A stretch of 64,000 nt of DNA from Cyclobacterium roseum (GTDB taxonomy: Bacteria; Bacteroidota; Bacteroidia; Cytophagales; Cyclobacteriaceae). Where the stretch lies: the NCBI RefSeq assembly GCF_010119225.1, contig NZ_WNKF01000005.1:1-64000 (forward strand). The letters are read 5' to 3'. The notes under the pieces are model-generated. The model saw only the letters and a list, made by a program, of their open reading frames with translations, searched no databases and was not told where the DNA came from. The translations under genes were made by a program, and so were the position numbers. Below are positions 54,434 through 63,928 of the stretch, in pieces. Each line of letters opens with the position of its first letter. The stretch's first letter is position 1.

Positions 54434-55099
54434 ATGGAAAAAGTATTGATTATTGGAGCCAATGGCTCGACTGGACGCTTGATAGCAAAAAGGTTGGTCT
54501 CTCACCCCAGCTATTCTCCGGTCGCGATGATACGGGATAGCTCCCAAAAAGACTATTTTGAAAATATAGGTGTAAAAACCGTTTTGGGAGATTTGGAAAA
54601 GGATTTTAGTGAAGCGTTTAAAGGTATTGACAGGGTTATTTTTGCTGCCGGTTCCGGATCGAAAACCGGGAAAGATAAAACCCAGTTGGTGGACAAAATC
54701 GGTGCGATCAAAAGCGTAGACCTGGCGATTCAGCAGCAAGTAAAAAAATTCGTAATGTTAAGCTCCAGAGGGGCTGAAAATGCCGAAAAAGCTGATGAGT
54801 CCATGCAGCACTACTTACTGGCAAAAAAAGAAGCGGACGAATATTTGAAATCTTCTTCCCTGCCCTTTGCCATCGTTCGCCCGGGAAAACTAACGAACGG
54901 CCCCTACACCGGAAAAATAAAGGTTTCGTCAGTGTTTAATGAAAAAGGAGAGATTTCCAGAGAGGATGTGGCTGCGGTTTTGGTACACATGCTGGACCCT
55001 GCCATCGACGGCCGACAAATCTTTGAAATTCTTGGAGGGAAAGTGGATATTCCCGAAGCAATAAAATTGTATCAGAAATCCGGTCAGCCAGTAATTTAA
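54434..55099 (+). CDS. NAD(P)-binding atypical SDR family protein
   Basis: A 221-aa Rossmann-fold protein: MEKVLIIGANGSTGRLIAKRL at the start, a DRVIFAAGSGSKTG segment, KKFVMLSSRGAEN and an RPGKLTNGPYTGKI loop. This resembles the NmrA/YwnB-YhfK group of atypical SDRs, which lack the Tyr-x3-Lys pair. Start chosen at ATG 54434, since conservation begins there; the frame opens 22 codons earlier. Function unknown, perhaps a redox sensor or reductase. Confidence 0.82.
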   Translation: MEKVLIIGANGSTGRLIAKRLVSHPSYSPVAMIRDSSQKDYFENIGVKTVLGDLEKDFSEAFKGIDRVIFAAGSGSKTGKDKTQLVDKIGAIKSVDLAIQQQVKKFVMLSSRGAENAEKADESMQHYLLAKKEADEYLKSSSLPFAIVRPGKLTNGPYTGKIKVSSVFNEKGEISREDVAAVLVHMLDPAIDGRQIFEILGGKVDIPEAIKLYQKSGQPVI

Positions 55100-55177
55100 T
55101 CTTCTTACCATCAAACAGGTAGCCATTTATCAATTTTTTGGTTAAATTTATTCAAACATAAACCCAAACCAAACAGC

Positions 55178-56347
55178 ATGATACATTGGCTCTTCACCCT
55201 GGCAGTAATAAGTGCCTTCAATAACGATCCAAATCCCTCCTTTGAAACCCAGGTACTGGACGAACAAGTCGAAATAGGCTATGGCCTGGCCATCGGGGAT
55301 GTAGACGGAGATGGCAAACCGGATATTTTATTGGCGGATAAAAAGCAATTCGTCTGGTATAGAAACGGAGACTGGAAGCGGTTTGTCATGGTGGAGAACC
55401 TTACCCAACGGGATAATGTATGCATTGCAGCCAGAGACATCAATGGAGACGGGCAGGTGGAGGTGGCTGTGGGTGCCCAATGGAACCCCGGCGAAACCAG
55501 CGATGAAAGCCAATCCGGATCGGTACATTACCTGATCCGCCCTGAAGATCCCACTCAAAAGTGGGAACCAGTGAAACTTCCCCATGAACCGACGGTACAC
55601 CGCATGCGCTGGATAAAGGCCAAAGACGGCCTGTTCCACTTGATTATGCTACCCCTTCATGGTCGTGGAAACTCCGGTGGTGAAGGCGCAGGAGTAAAGG
55701 TAATCGGCTACGAAATGCAAGATACGAAAGGAAGGGACTGGAGCCATTGGGTAATCGACCAATCCATGCACATCACCCACAACCTGGAGATTGTACCCCA
55801 TGAAAATCAGGGAGAATCCTTATACATCGGAGGTAAAGAAGGAGTGAAAGCATTTCGTTTTTCGAACGATCAATGGGAAATTCATCCCAACGGTGCCTGG
55901 TTGGTCAATGATCATGGTTTCGGAGAAATCCGTGTGGGAAAAACGGCTTCGGGAGACCGGTTCCTGACAGGGGTTGAACCCTTTCACGGGCCAACGCTCA
56001 CTGCCTACCTTCCGAAGGGAAATACCTTCTCCCGAGAAAACCTGAATCGGCAGGTGCTGACCGCTGATATGAATCAAGGGCACGGCCTGGCTACTGGCGA
56101 TTTATTGGAGCAGGGAAAAGACCAGATTGTCATCGGATGGAGGGAACCCAACGATTCAGGAGAAATGGGTATAAAGCTATTTTACACTTTAGCTGATAAT
56201 TCCTGGCGAGAACACTGGGTGGATAAAAACGGGATGGCTTGTGAAGATCTGAAAGTAGCCGACCTCAATGGGGATGGAAAACCGGACATCATTGCCTCCG
56301 GGAGAGCTACCCGTAACCTTAAAATTTACTGGAATACCAGCGACTGA
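55178..56347 (+). CDS. exported FG-GAP/VCBS repeat protein
   Basis: A 389-aa protein with an N-terminal signal-like segment (about 1-14) and a likely seven-bladed beta-propeller. Calcium-binding FG-GAP loops are clear at GDVDGDGKPDILLAD (residues about 41-55), RDINGDGQVEVAVGA and LKVADLNGDGKPDIIASG near the end. The organisation resembles the propeller domain of aldos-2-ulose dehydratase-like proteins in Bacteroidota, but no enzymatic activity can be assigned. The DUF3500 gene follows 44 bp downstream in the same direction. Confidence 0.78.
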   Translation: MIHWLFTLAVISAFNNDPNPSFETQVLDEQVEIGYGLAIGDVDGDGKPDILLADKKQFVWYRNGDWKRFVMVENLTQRDNVCIAARDINGDGQVEVAVGAQWNPGETSDESQSGSVHYLIRPEDPTQKWEPVKLPHEPTVHRMRWIKAKDGLFHLIMLPLHGRGNSGGEGAGVKVIGYEMQDTKGRDWSHWVIDQSMHITHNLEIVPHENQGESLYIGGKEGVKAFRFSNDQWEIHPNGAWLVNDHGFGEIRVGKTASGDRFLTGVEPFHGPTLTAYLPKGNTFSRENLNRQVLTADMNQGHGLATGDLLEQGKDQIVIGWREPNDSGEMGIKLFYTLADNSWREHWVDKNGMACEDLKVADLNGDGKPDIIASGRATRNLKIYWNTSD

Positions 56348-56391
56348 TTGGAAATAATCCTCTACTCTTACCATTAGTTAACCCAACCCTG

Positions 56392-57420
56392 ATGAATAAC
56401 CTACTAAAAATCTCCCTTTTTCTGTTTGCCCTCTTGGGGTCTGCCTTGCAAAGTACTGCCCAGAATCTGGCCCCGCTAGCCAAGCAATTTATCGAAAGCC
56501 TGGATGCCGATCTTAAAAAGCAAGCCTGTTTTCCCTTTGACCATACCGAACGATTCAATTGGCATTTTGTCCCCAGAGAACGAAAAGGGCCTACTTTTCA
56601 CGATTTTAATGAGCAACAGAAAGCAGCAGCACTGACGCTGATGCGGGCATCCCTGGGTGAACCGGGAATAGAAAGAACAGAGGCCATTTTTGCGCTTGAA
56701 AATATACTTCGGGAGGTAGAAAACCGGCCTCCCGATGACGCCTACCGGGATCCGTTAAATTACCATTTCAGCGTTTTTGGAGATCCCGGAGGGGCAAAGG
56801 AATGGGGCTGGCGCCTGGAAGGCCATCATCTGTCGCTTAATTTTTCCTCTGACAGGCAAACGCTTGTCTCGTCCACACCTTCCTTTATGGGCTCCAATCC
56901 GGCGTTGGTGCTCTCTGGCCCGGAAAAGAATCGACAGGTATTGGCAAACGAAACCAACATGGGATTTGCCATGGTACATTCCCTGGATGAAACGCAAAAA
57001 AGCACTGCTGTTTTTTCGGAAAAAGTCCCTTATGATATCCTCACATCCAATGATCGCCGGGCCTCCCTTTTGCAGCCTTTGGGCATCCCCTATTCCGCAC
57101 TAAACCCAGACCAGCAGCAACTATTTCAGGAACTGGTGACGCTTTACCTTTCCAGATTTACACCCGCTTACCAGGGACTGTTACAGGATCGGATCCAAGA
57201 GCAAGGTTGGGCGGATTTCGCATTTGCCTGGGCAGGAAGTGAAATCAATGCGGTAGGAGAGCCTCATTACTACCGAATACAAGGCGCAGATTTGCTGATC
57301 GAATACGATAACATTCAGAATGATGCCAATCACGTACATACCGTCGTCCGGGACCTTCAAAATGACTTTGGGGGCGATTTGTTATTAAGCCACTACCAAA
57401 AAAATCACCTCAGTCAATAA
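56392..57420 (+). CDS. exported DUF3500 protein
   Basis: A 342-aa protein with a signal peptide (about residues 1-23, STA-QN). The domain shows the DUF3500 landmarks: FNWHFVPRERKG, the YHFSVFGDPG...WGWRLEGHHLSLNF block and the C-terminal HYYRIQGADLLIEYDNIQNDANHVHTVVRD. It contains many conserved His residues, suggestive of metal binding, but the family is uncharacterised. Likely co-transcribed with the FG-GAP gene. Confidence 0.85.
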   Translation: MNNLLKISLFLFALLGSALQSTAQNLAPLAKQFIESLDADLKKQACFPFDHTERFNWHFVPRERKGPTFHDFNEQQKAAALTLMRASLGEPGIERTEAIFALENILREVENRPPDDAYRDPLNYHFSVFGDPGGAKEWGWRLEGHHLSLNFSSDRQTLVSSTPSFMGSNPALVLSGPEKNRQVLANETNMGFAMVHSLDETQKSTAVFSEKVPYDILTSNDRRASLLQPLGIPYSALNPDQQQLFQELVTLYLSRFTPAYQGLLQDRIQEQGWADFAFAWAGSEINAVGEPHYYRIQGADLLIEYDNIQNDANHVHTVVRDLQNDFGGDLLLSHYQKNHLSQ

Positions 57421-57504
57421 AAGGCCAAACACGCAAAATTATAGCTACCGGAAAATACCTTCCAGGTTCATTTTGGTGAACACTTATGTAACCTGAAATA
57501 CGAT

Positions 57505-58359
57505 TTATTCTTTCTGATATACCCTTACATAATCCACCTGATAGGTAACTGGAAAGGCCGTGGACTCCGGATTCCCCCCATTACTACCAATAGCTAGATT
57601 TAGCAATAAATAATGTGGCTGGTGAAAAGGGTTCGTTCCATCCGGATTTACCGCGGTCGTAAGATCGACCTCATTGATCAACGCGTCATCCAGGTAAATT
57701 TTCAGGTATTCGGCCGTCCAGTCCAACCTCCAGATATGAAATTTATCAGGCCATTCCGGATCTTGTTTTAAAAGGTCAGATAGTGGAATTTTGGCTTCAT
57801 CCCAAGCAGCCCGCTTTTCCGGATGGGCCCAGGCTGCATTGGCCAGGATAGTGGGTTCTCCATCTGCCAGGTAATATTCCATCACGTCGATTTCTCCGTT
57901 TGCCGGCCAGGGTCCTTCCACGCCCAGGGTCCAGATAGCTGGCCAAAGTCCGGAGGCTGTATCTATTTTTGCCCTTACTTCCATAAGTCCGTACTGAAAG
58001 GAAAACTTTCCCCGGGTATGAATACTGGAAGAGGTGTATTGCGCATAAGGCCGGTTCTTTTTCCAGTCCCGACTTCCTTCTTCAAAACCCGGGTTTCTTA
58101 CCCGCTCCCGTCTTCCCTCGATAAGTAACAAACCCTTTTCCAAACGGGCATTATCAGGCTGGTACCACTGTAGCTCCTCATTCCGTTCAAAACCATGTTC
58201 AAACGACCAAAAGCGGTGATCCGGTACGCTTTCTCCTGTAAAATCATCTGCCCAAACGAGTCGATATCCCGGCTTTTCCGGAGCTTCTGCCCCAATCTGA
58301 GCTTTTAGGTCGCCTAGGATAAGAAAAAGTGCTGTGCTACTAATCAATAGGTATTTCAT
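57505..58359 (-). CDS. glycoside hydrolase family 16 (beta-glucanase/laminarinase-like)
   Basis: A 284-aa secreted hydrolase with a signal peptide (about 1-20). GH16 catalytic motif GEIDVMEYY (E-I-D-V-M-E: nucleophile Glu and acid/base Glu) is intact, near residues 154-162; FHIWRLDWTAEYLKIYLDD and the terminal YQVDYVRVYQK are standard. It should cut beta-1,3 or mixed-linkage glucans or a related algal polysaccharide. Transcribed after the sterol-desaturase-family gene on the same strand (41-bp gap). Confidence 0.93.
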   Translation of the reverse strand: MKYLLISSTALFLILGDLKAQIGAEAPEKPGYRLVWADDFTGESVPDHRFWSFEHGFERNEELQWYQPDNARLEKGLLLIEGRRERVRNPGFEEGSRDWKKNRPYAQYTSSSIHTRGKFSFQYGLMEVRAKIDTASGLWPAIWTLGVEGPWPANGEIDVMEYYLADGEPTILANAAWAHPEKRAAWDEAKIPLSDLLKQDPEWPDKFHIWRLDWTAEYLKIYLDDALINEVDLTTAVNPDGTNPFHQPHYLLLNLAIGSNGGNPESTAFPVTYQVDYVRVYQKE

Positions 58360-58400
58360 CCGAACATAAGGTTAGACAGGCTGAAAGATAGCCAAAAAAA

Positions 58401-59273
58401 TCACCTTTTTTTCTTGTAGGGATAGGTAATTTGTTCCCAAAATGTTTTTGGGAATTTTTCCATACCATCAAAGCCTAAGGGGATATCCCTTCCCTCGTGA
58501 GGTATGTATGCGGTGCCAAATAAATAATCCCAAATACTTAAGGTCAGTCCGTAATTAACCCCATAAGATCCTTTTGGAAGGGTTTTGGCATGATGCCAGA
58601 TGTGCATAATGGGGTTATTTAGCAAGTATTTCAAAGGTCCATAGGTTACTCGGAGGTTGGCATGATTTAGATGGCCAATGGCCGTGGTGAAAATATGCAC
58701 CAGAAAGAACTCTGTCAAGCCAAACCCAATCATGGCCAGGGGAATGTACTGGACACTTTTATAGAGAATGGTTTCCATCCAGTGAAACCTCAGGTGGGCT
58801 GCAAATCCCATTTGCTCTACGGAATGGTGTACTTTGTGAAATTCCCAAAGTGCTGGAACCCGATGCAACATGCGGTGAACGTTCCATTGAATGAAATCAG
58901 CCACGATGAATAACAAGCCAAATTGTGCCCACCTCGGCCAGGAGCTGACCTCAATAGCTACCAGGTTGGTAATCCCAAATAAGCCAAGAAAATCGTTGAA
59001 AGCCTCCACGGCCACATTGGAAATGGCATTGTAGGCAATCAACGAAAAAAGGAAAAAGTTGAAAAACATGTAAAAGCCATCCAGCCAGAAATCTTTCCGC
59101 AGTGCCGGTTGACTTTTTCTCCAGGGAAAAACCAGCTCCAGCAGCCACACTGCCAGGGAAAGACCTACCAACCACCAGAAATAATTATTCCAGGAAGGAT
59201 ACATGATTTCATCCAATAAGTAGGTGAAATATCCATAGTAAGCATCGGCTATTATTTTAATGTATTTTTCCAT
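58401..59273 (-). CDS. sterol desaturase / fatty acid hydroxylase superfamily protein
   Basis: A 290-aa integral membrane di-iron enzyme with about four TM helices. The His clusters are HRMLH, EFHKVHH and MHIWHHAK, the pattern of the family. Bacteroidota members act on lipids, carotenoids or unknown substrates; no specific reaction can be inferred. It is divergent from sdhA across a 324-bp region. Confidence 0.88.
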   Translation of the reverse strand: MEKYIKIIADAYYGYFTYLLDEIMYPSWNNYFWWLVGLSLAVWLLELVFPWRKSQPALRKDFWLDGFYMFFNFFLFSLIAYNAISNVAVEAFNDFLGLFGITNLVAIEVSSWPRWAQFGLLFIVADFIQWNVHRMLHRVPALWEFHKVHHSVEQMGFAAHLRFHWMETILYKSVQYIPLAMIGFGLTEFFLVHIFTTAIGHLNHANLRVTYGPLKYLLNNPIMHIWHHAKTLPKGSYGVNYGLTLSIWDYLFGTAYIPHEGRDIPLGFDGMEKFPKTFWEQITYPYKKKR

Positions 59274-59597
59274 TTTTACTGCTTATCATAACAACGTTTT
59301 GTTTTGTCAAGTTTGAAACCTTTCCTTCAGCAGCAGAAAAAACTCGCTTCACAAAACAGTAAACCGCAAGGGAATCCAAGCTTCGCATACATAAACTCAA
59401 ACATACCAAGAGGAGTTTATTTTTTAGAAAACTTGGATTTAATTATACAAGGTAAAATTAGTAAGGAAAATTCGTTTAATCTGTGACAGGAGTTACAGTA
59501 GCCGGAGCGTCACTAAATGCATTCGCCTGGCACTTACATTGGGAACAATGGATATAATTTAGTATTATTAACCTATTACAGCCGTAAATAAATTTTC
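59274..59597. other. divergent intergenic region before sdhA
   Basis: A 60-codon frame with a TTG start (59304-59486) looks spurious. The region holds the Crp-like palindrome at 59481-59498 and a TAATTTAG box near 59554, but no SdhC-like gene. Confidence 0.5.
59481..59498. promoter_or_regulatory. Crp/Fnr-like palindrome upstream of sdhAB
   Basis: CTGTGACAGGAGTTACAG fits TGTGA-N6-TTACA, one base from the Crp consensus TGTGA-N6-TCACA, centred about 108 bp before the sdhA ATG. Placement suits control of a respiratory operon. No regulator gene is nearby, and a single half-conserved palindrome can arise by chance. Confidence 0.4.
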
Positions 59598-61532
59598 ATG
59601 TATTTCAGCACAGACACCGCAACGACCCCATTACCTAAAATTCCGGAAGGAGACTTAAAGGATAAATGGAGTAATTTCAAAACCCAGGCACGTTTGGTAA
59701 GCCCCAATAACCGGAAAAACTACCGGATTTTGGTGGTAGGCACCGGACTTTCCGGAGCTTCGGCAGCCGCTTCGCTGGCGGAACTTGGTTACCAGGTAAC
59801 TACTTTTTGTTTTCAGGATTCCCCCAGAAGGGCCCATTCGGTAGCGGCCCAGGGTGGTGTAAATGCCATGAAAAATTACAAAAACGACGGTGACAGTGTT
59901 TTCAGGATGTTTTACGATACCTTGAAAGGTGGGGATTTTCGAGCCCGGGAAGCAAATGTCTATCGCCTGGCCGAATGCTCTGCCTCGCTCATTGACCAGG
60001 CAGTAGCACAGGGAGTGCCTTTTGCCAGGGAATACAGTGGGTATCTCAGCAACCGATCCTTTGGGGGAGTGCAGGTTAGCCGGACGTTCTACGCCAGAGG
60101 ACAGACCGGACAGCAATTACTCCTGGGAGCCTATCAGGCCATGATGCGTCAGGTTCACTTGGGCAAGGTTACTTGTTACAGCCGGCACGAGATGTTGGAT
60201 TTGGTGACGGAAAATGGTACCGCCAAAGGAATTTTGGTAAGAAATCTGGATACGGGAGAGATCAGCCGGCATGCGGCTCATGCAGTGGTGTTGGCCACCG
60301 GCGGTTTTGGGAAAATTTATTATTTGTCTACCCTGGCCATGGGTTGTAATGGATCGGCTATTTGGCGTGCCCATAAAAAAGGAGCCTGGGCTTCCTGCCC
60401 CAGTTGGACGCAGATCCATCCAACCTGCCTGCCTCAATCCGGAAATCATCAGTCCAAACTCACGCTCATGTCCGAATCCCTCCGAAACGATGGGAGGATT
60501 TGGACCCCGCGGGTTAAAAATGAAGATCGAAAACCCGTGGATATTCCCGAAGAAGACCGGGATTATTACCTGGAGCGAAGATATCCTTCTTTCGGAAACC
60601 TGGCTCCACGAGATATTGCATCCAGGGCTGCCAAGGAGCGCATTGATGCTGGCCATGGGGTGGGCCCGTTAAAAAATGCCGTTTTCCTGGATTTCAAGGA
60701 TGCCATTGCCAATCAGGGAAAAGAGACCATAGTAAAAAAATACGGCAACCTTTTCAGCATGTACGAAAAAATAACCGGTATTAATGCCTACGAGCAGCCC
60801 ATGATGATTTCGCCTGCGGCCCATTTTTCCATGGGGGGTCTTTGGGTAGACTATGAGCTCAGTTCCAGCATTTCCGGTTTGTATGTTATCGGAGAAGCTA
60901 ATTTTTCAGACCACGGAGCCAATCGTCTTGGCGCCAATTCCCTGCTTCAGGCTTGTGTGGATGGTTACTACATTTTACCGCAAACCCTGCCCCATTACCT
61001 GGCACAGCTAGTAAAAAGTGAAAAACCGGAAACGAATACCCCTGCCTTCGAAGAAAGTGAAAACAAGGTGAGAAAGCAACTCAGTGAACTATGCCAAATA
61101 AACGGCAGCAAAACAGTGGATCACTTTCACCGGGAACTGGGGAAAATTCTCTACGACAAATGCGGGCTTTCCCGGACCGAAAAGGGCCTTACGGCCGCAA
61201 TCGAAGCCATCCGCAGCCTTAGGCAGGAATTTTACCAGAATTTAAAAATTCCTCCTAACCAAAACGGTATCAACGAAGAACTGGAAAAAGCGGGCCGGGT
61301 GGCTGATTACCTGGAAATTGGCGAACTAATGTGTATTGATGCATTGAGCAGGCAAGAATCCTGTGGGGCCCATTTCAGGGAAGAGTTCCAGACCCCGGAT
61401 GGGGAAGCAAAGCGAAATGATCGGGAATATGCCTTTATATCCTGCTGGAAACCTGGGAATCCAAATCCGGTCCTTATCAAAGAACCGCTACATTTTGAGT
61501 TTACAGAACCCACTGAAAGAAGCTACAAATAA
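59598..61532 (+). CDS. sdhA: succinate dehydrogenase/fumarate reductase flavoprotein subunit
   Basis: A 644-aa catalytic subunit oxidising succinate (or reducing fumarate) in the TCA cycle. N-terminal FAD-binding [22 protein letters not shown], the FAD-linking His80 in [17 protein letters not shown] and the SRAAKERI arginine are present, as is MGGLWVDY with C-terminal helical domain. The length and [19 protein letters not shown] stretch fit the SQR class B/FrdA-type of Bacteroidota. sdhB follows with a 1-nt overlap. No membrane-anchor gene (sdhC) lies upstream. Confidence 0.94.
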   Translation: MYFSTDTATTPLPKIPEGDLKDKWSNFKTQARLVSPNNRKNYRILVVGTGLSGASAAASLAELGYQVTTFCFQDSPRRAHSVAAQGGVNAMKNYKNDGDSVFRMFYDTLKGGDFRAREANVYRLAECSASLIDQAVAQGVPFAREYSGYLSNRSFGGVQVSRTFYARGQTGQQLLLGAYQAMMRQVHLGKVTCYSRHEMLDLVTENGTAKGILVRNLDTGEISRHAAHAVVLATGGFGKIYYLSTLAMGCNGSAIWRAHKKGAWASCPSWTQIHPTCLPQSGNHQSKLTLMSESLRNDGRIWTPRVKNEDRKPVDIPEEDRDYYLERRYPSFGNLAPRDIASRAAKERIDAGHGVGPLKNAVFLDFKDAIANQGKETIVKKYGNLFSMYEKITGINAYEQPMMISPAAHFSMGGLWVDYELSSSISGLYVIGEANFSDHGANRLGANSLLQACVDGYYILPQTLPHYLAQLVKSEKPETNTPAFEESENKVRKQLSELCQINGSKTVDHFHRELGKILYDKCGLSRTEKGLTAAIEAIRSLRQEFYQNLKIPPNQNGINEELEKAGRVADYLEIGELMCIDALSRQESCGAHFREEFQTPDGEAKRNDREYAFISCWKPGNPNPVLIKEPLHFEFTEPTERSYK

Positions 61533-62260
61533 TGAAGTTTAAATTAAAAATCTGGAGACAGGAAAGCCCATCCGCCGAGGGGAAATTGGTTGATTATGAG
61601 GTAAAAGACATCTCGGCAGACACATCCTTTCTGGAAATGTTGGATCAATTAAACGAAACGTTAATTCTCAGAGGAGAAAATCCGGTTTCTTTTGACTATG
61701 ATTGCCGGGAAGGAATCTGTGGGCAATGCAGCCTATTTATTAACGGAAGAGCGCACGGACCCCTGGACCAAACCAGCACCTGCCAATTGCACATGCGTTC
61801 CTTCAAAGACGGGCAGACGATCTATATAGAACCTTTCCGCGCATCCGCTTTCCCTATTAAAAAAGACCTTCGTATCGACCGGCAGGCACTGGACAAAATC
61901 ATTGCCTCCGGCGGATACATTTCGGTATCAACCGGCCAAGCTCCGGAAGCCAATCAAACCCGCATCAGCAGTGACGAGGTGGAAAGTGCCTTTGATGCGG
62001 CTTCCTGCATTGGATGTGGTGCTTGTGTCGCCTCCTGCAAAAACGGAAGTGCCGCCCTGTTCACCGCTGCAAAAATCAGCCACTTGTTTCAATTGCCTCA
62101 GGGGAAAATCGAGCACAAAAAACGAACGCAAAACATGGTAAAAGCCATGGACCAGCTCGGCTTTGGCGCCTGTAGCAATACCGGTGCCTGTGAGGTGGAG
62201 TGCCCGCAAGGAATCTCTATTCGCCACATAGCCCTGATGAACAAGGAATATTGGAAATAA
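61532..62260 (+). CDS. sdhB: succinate dehydrogenase/fumarate reductase iron-sulfur subunit
   Basis: A 242-aa electron-transfer subunit. The [2Fe-2S] domain has CREGICGQC (residues about 64-72) with the later STCQ cysteine; the C-terminal ferredoxin part has CIGCGACVASC and CSNTGACEVEC, seven cysteines for the [4Fe-4S] and [3Fe-4S] centres. It would pass electrons to a membrane b-type cytochrome subunit, whose gene is not adjacent. Ppx/GppA follows after 10 bp. Confidence 0.94.
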   Translation: MKFKLKIWRQESPSAEGKLVDYEVKDISADTSFLEMLDQLNETLILRGENPVSFDYDCREGICGQCSLFINGRAHGPLDQTSTCQLHMRSFKDGQTIYIEPFRASAFPIKKDLRIDRQALDKIIASGGYISVSTGQAPEANQTRISSDEVESAFDAASCIGCGACVASCKNGSAALFTAAKISHLFQLPQGKIEHKKRTQNMVKAMDQLGFGACSNTGACEVECPQGISIRHIALMNKEYWK

Positions 62261-62270
62261 CCAGGAACAA

Positions 62271-63803
62271 ATGAATCTGGCAGCAATAGATATTGGCACC
62301 AACAGCATTCACATGATCATCGTGAAGCTGCAACCCGAAAGTCGTTTTGATATTTTAATGCAGGAAAAAAGCATGGTCAAATTGGGAGCAGGCGTTTTTG
62401 CAAATAACGAACTCAGCCCTGAAGCCCTGGATACCGGCGTGGAAACCATCAAAAGGTACGTGCAACTGGCTGATCAATACGGCGTGGATGATATCATTGT
62501 AAACGCAACCAGTGCCAGCCGTGAGGCCAAAAACGGCAGGGAATTTCTAGACAGACTAATCCATGAGGCCGGTATTTCTCCCAGATTGATTTCGGGAAAG
62601 GAGGAGTCACGCCTGATCTTTAAGGCCGTAAAAAAAGCGATCTCCATCAAAAAAGAAAAAGTACTGGTACTGGATATCGGGGGAGGGAGTACGGAGGCTG
62701 TCGTGGGCGATGAAAATCAGGTGTATTTTGGAAACTCCATGAAACTAGGGGTGCTCCGTTTGCTAGACAGGGTGGGACATCAGGATCCCTTGTCTAAAAA
62801 AGAGCAAGAGGCATTAAACCTCCACATACGACAGGCAGCTTCAAAAATAATGGGAAAGGCATTGGAAACCGGTTTTGATAAAGTCGTGGGCACCTCCGGT
62901 ACCATCCGATCGCTGGCAGAAGCCTGCCTGGAAAAAAGCCAGAACCCTTCGCCGGAAAGTGTCAACGCAGAAGAAATCCACCTAAATGACCTGATCAAAC
63001 TCCGGGACAAATTATCGACCGCCAGTCCAGAAGCCCGTGCCGCCATTCCCGGCATCAGTTCCAATCGGTCAGATGCGATTCACCTGGGAGCGATTTTGCT
63101 GGTAGCATTGCTCGAACTGGCAAAAACCGATAAAATCACCATTTCAGATGCCTCCCTTCGGGAAGGCATGATCCTGCAATACATCGAAAAACACAAGCTG
63201 CAAATTGGCGAAGAAAACCAGGGGAAAAACCTGAAAGAAAAAAGCTGCTTCTGGCTAGCCAACCGCTATGAAACGGAGCTGGATGCCAAAAAACACATTT
63301 CAGGTTTGGCCCTGCAGCTCTTTGACCAGCTCAAGCACCTGCATCAGGCTGGGGATATGGAACGGAGTCTTCTTTACCATGCCTCTCTTATTTTTGATGT
63401 GGGACTTTACGTAAAATTCCAGGATTACCACAAACATTCCCGATACCTTATCAACAACAGCCAGCTCCGGGGGTTTACCAACGAAGAAGTGTTGCTTTTG
63501 GGCCACCTGGCAAGATACCATCGAAAAAAAGGCCCTAAAAAGAAACACAAAAAGTTTAAAAAACTAACCTCTTCACACCGTAGACAAGTCAAGCTGCTGG
63601 CTGGAATATTAAGGATTGCGATAGGACTGGATAAGACCAAAAACCAATGGGTGCAAACCGTCTATTGCCTTCCGGAGGCCTCCAAAATCCAGATACAGGT
63701 TTTTGCAGAAGAAAATATTGCCCTCGAACTATGGGAGGCCCAGCGGTTTTCGGATACCCTGAGCAGCTATCTGAAAAAGGACATTATATTGGTACCTGGC
63801 TGA
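62271..63803 (+). CDS. Ppx/GppA-family phosphatase (exopolyphosphatase)
   Basis: A 510-aa ASKHA-fold enzyme acting on polyphosphate or pppGpp. Phosphate-1 motif AAIDIGTNSIHMIIV at residues 4-18; phosphate-2 VLVLDIGGGSTEAVVG at about 130-145; VVGTSGTIRSLAEA near 205. A C-terminal HD-like region of about 190 residues follows, with SLLYHASLIFDVGLYV and HSRYLINNS. The two activities cannot be told apart by eye. It may share the sdhAB transcript given the 10-bp gap. Confidence 0.9.
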   Translation: MNLAAIDIGTNSIHMIIVKLQPESRFDILMQEKSMVKLGAGVFANNELSPEALDTGVETIKRYVQLADQYGVDDIIVNATSASREAKNGREFLDRLIHEAGISPRLISGKEESRLIFKAVKKAISIKKEKVLVLDIGGGSTEAVVGDENQVYFGNSMKLGVLRLLDRVGHQDPLSKKEQEALNLHIRQAASKIMGKALETGFDKVVGTSGTIRSLAEACLEKSQNPSPESVNAEEIHLNDLIKLRDKLSTASPEARAAIPGISSNRSDAIHLGAILLVALLELAKTDKITISDASLREGMILQYIEKHKLQIGEENQGKNLKEKSCFWLANRYETELDAKKHISGLALQLFDQLKHLHQAGDMERSLLYHASLIFDVGLYVKFQDYHKHSRYLINNSQLRGFTNEEVLLLGHLARYHRKKGPKKKHKKFKKLTSSHRRQVKLLAGILRIAIGLDKTKNQWVQTVYCLPEASKIQIQVFAEENIALELWEAQRFSDTLSSYLKKDIILVPG

Positions 63804-63928
63804 CGGCATTGCTGCTTGTGATAAAGATCACTTATTTTAAAAAGGATTTGAGTCAAATTTGTGGCTCTTAGATTCTATTGCACAAAAAATGCAATTCCAG
63901 TAATAGAAGTATACAAAAGAAGACTCCA

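Noticed and set aside
59304-59486. 60-codon frame between the desaturase and sdhA genes, considered as SdhC
   Set aside because: Too short, TTG start, no TM helices or haem-ligand histidines.
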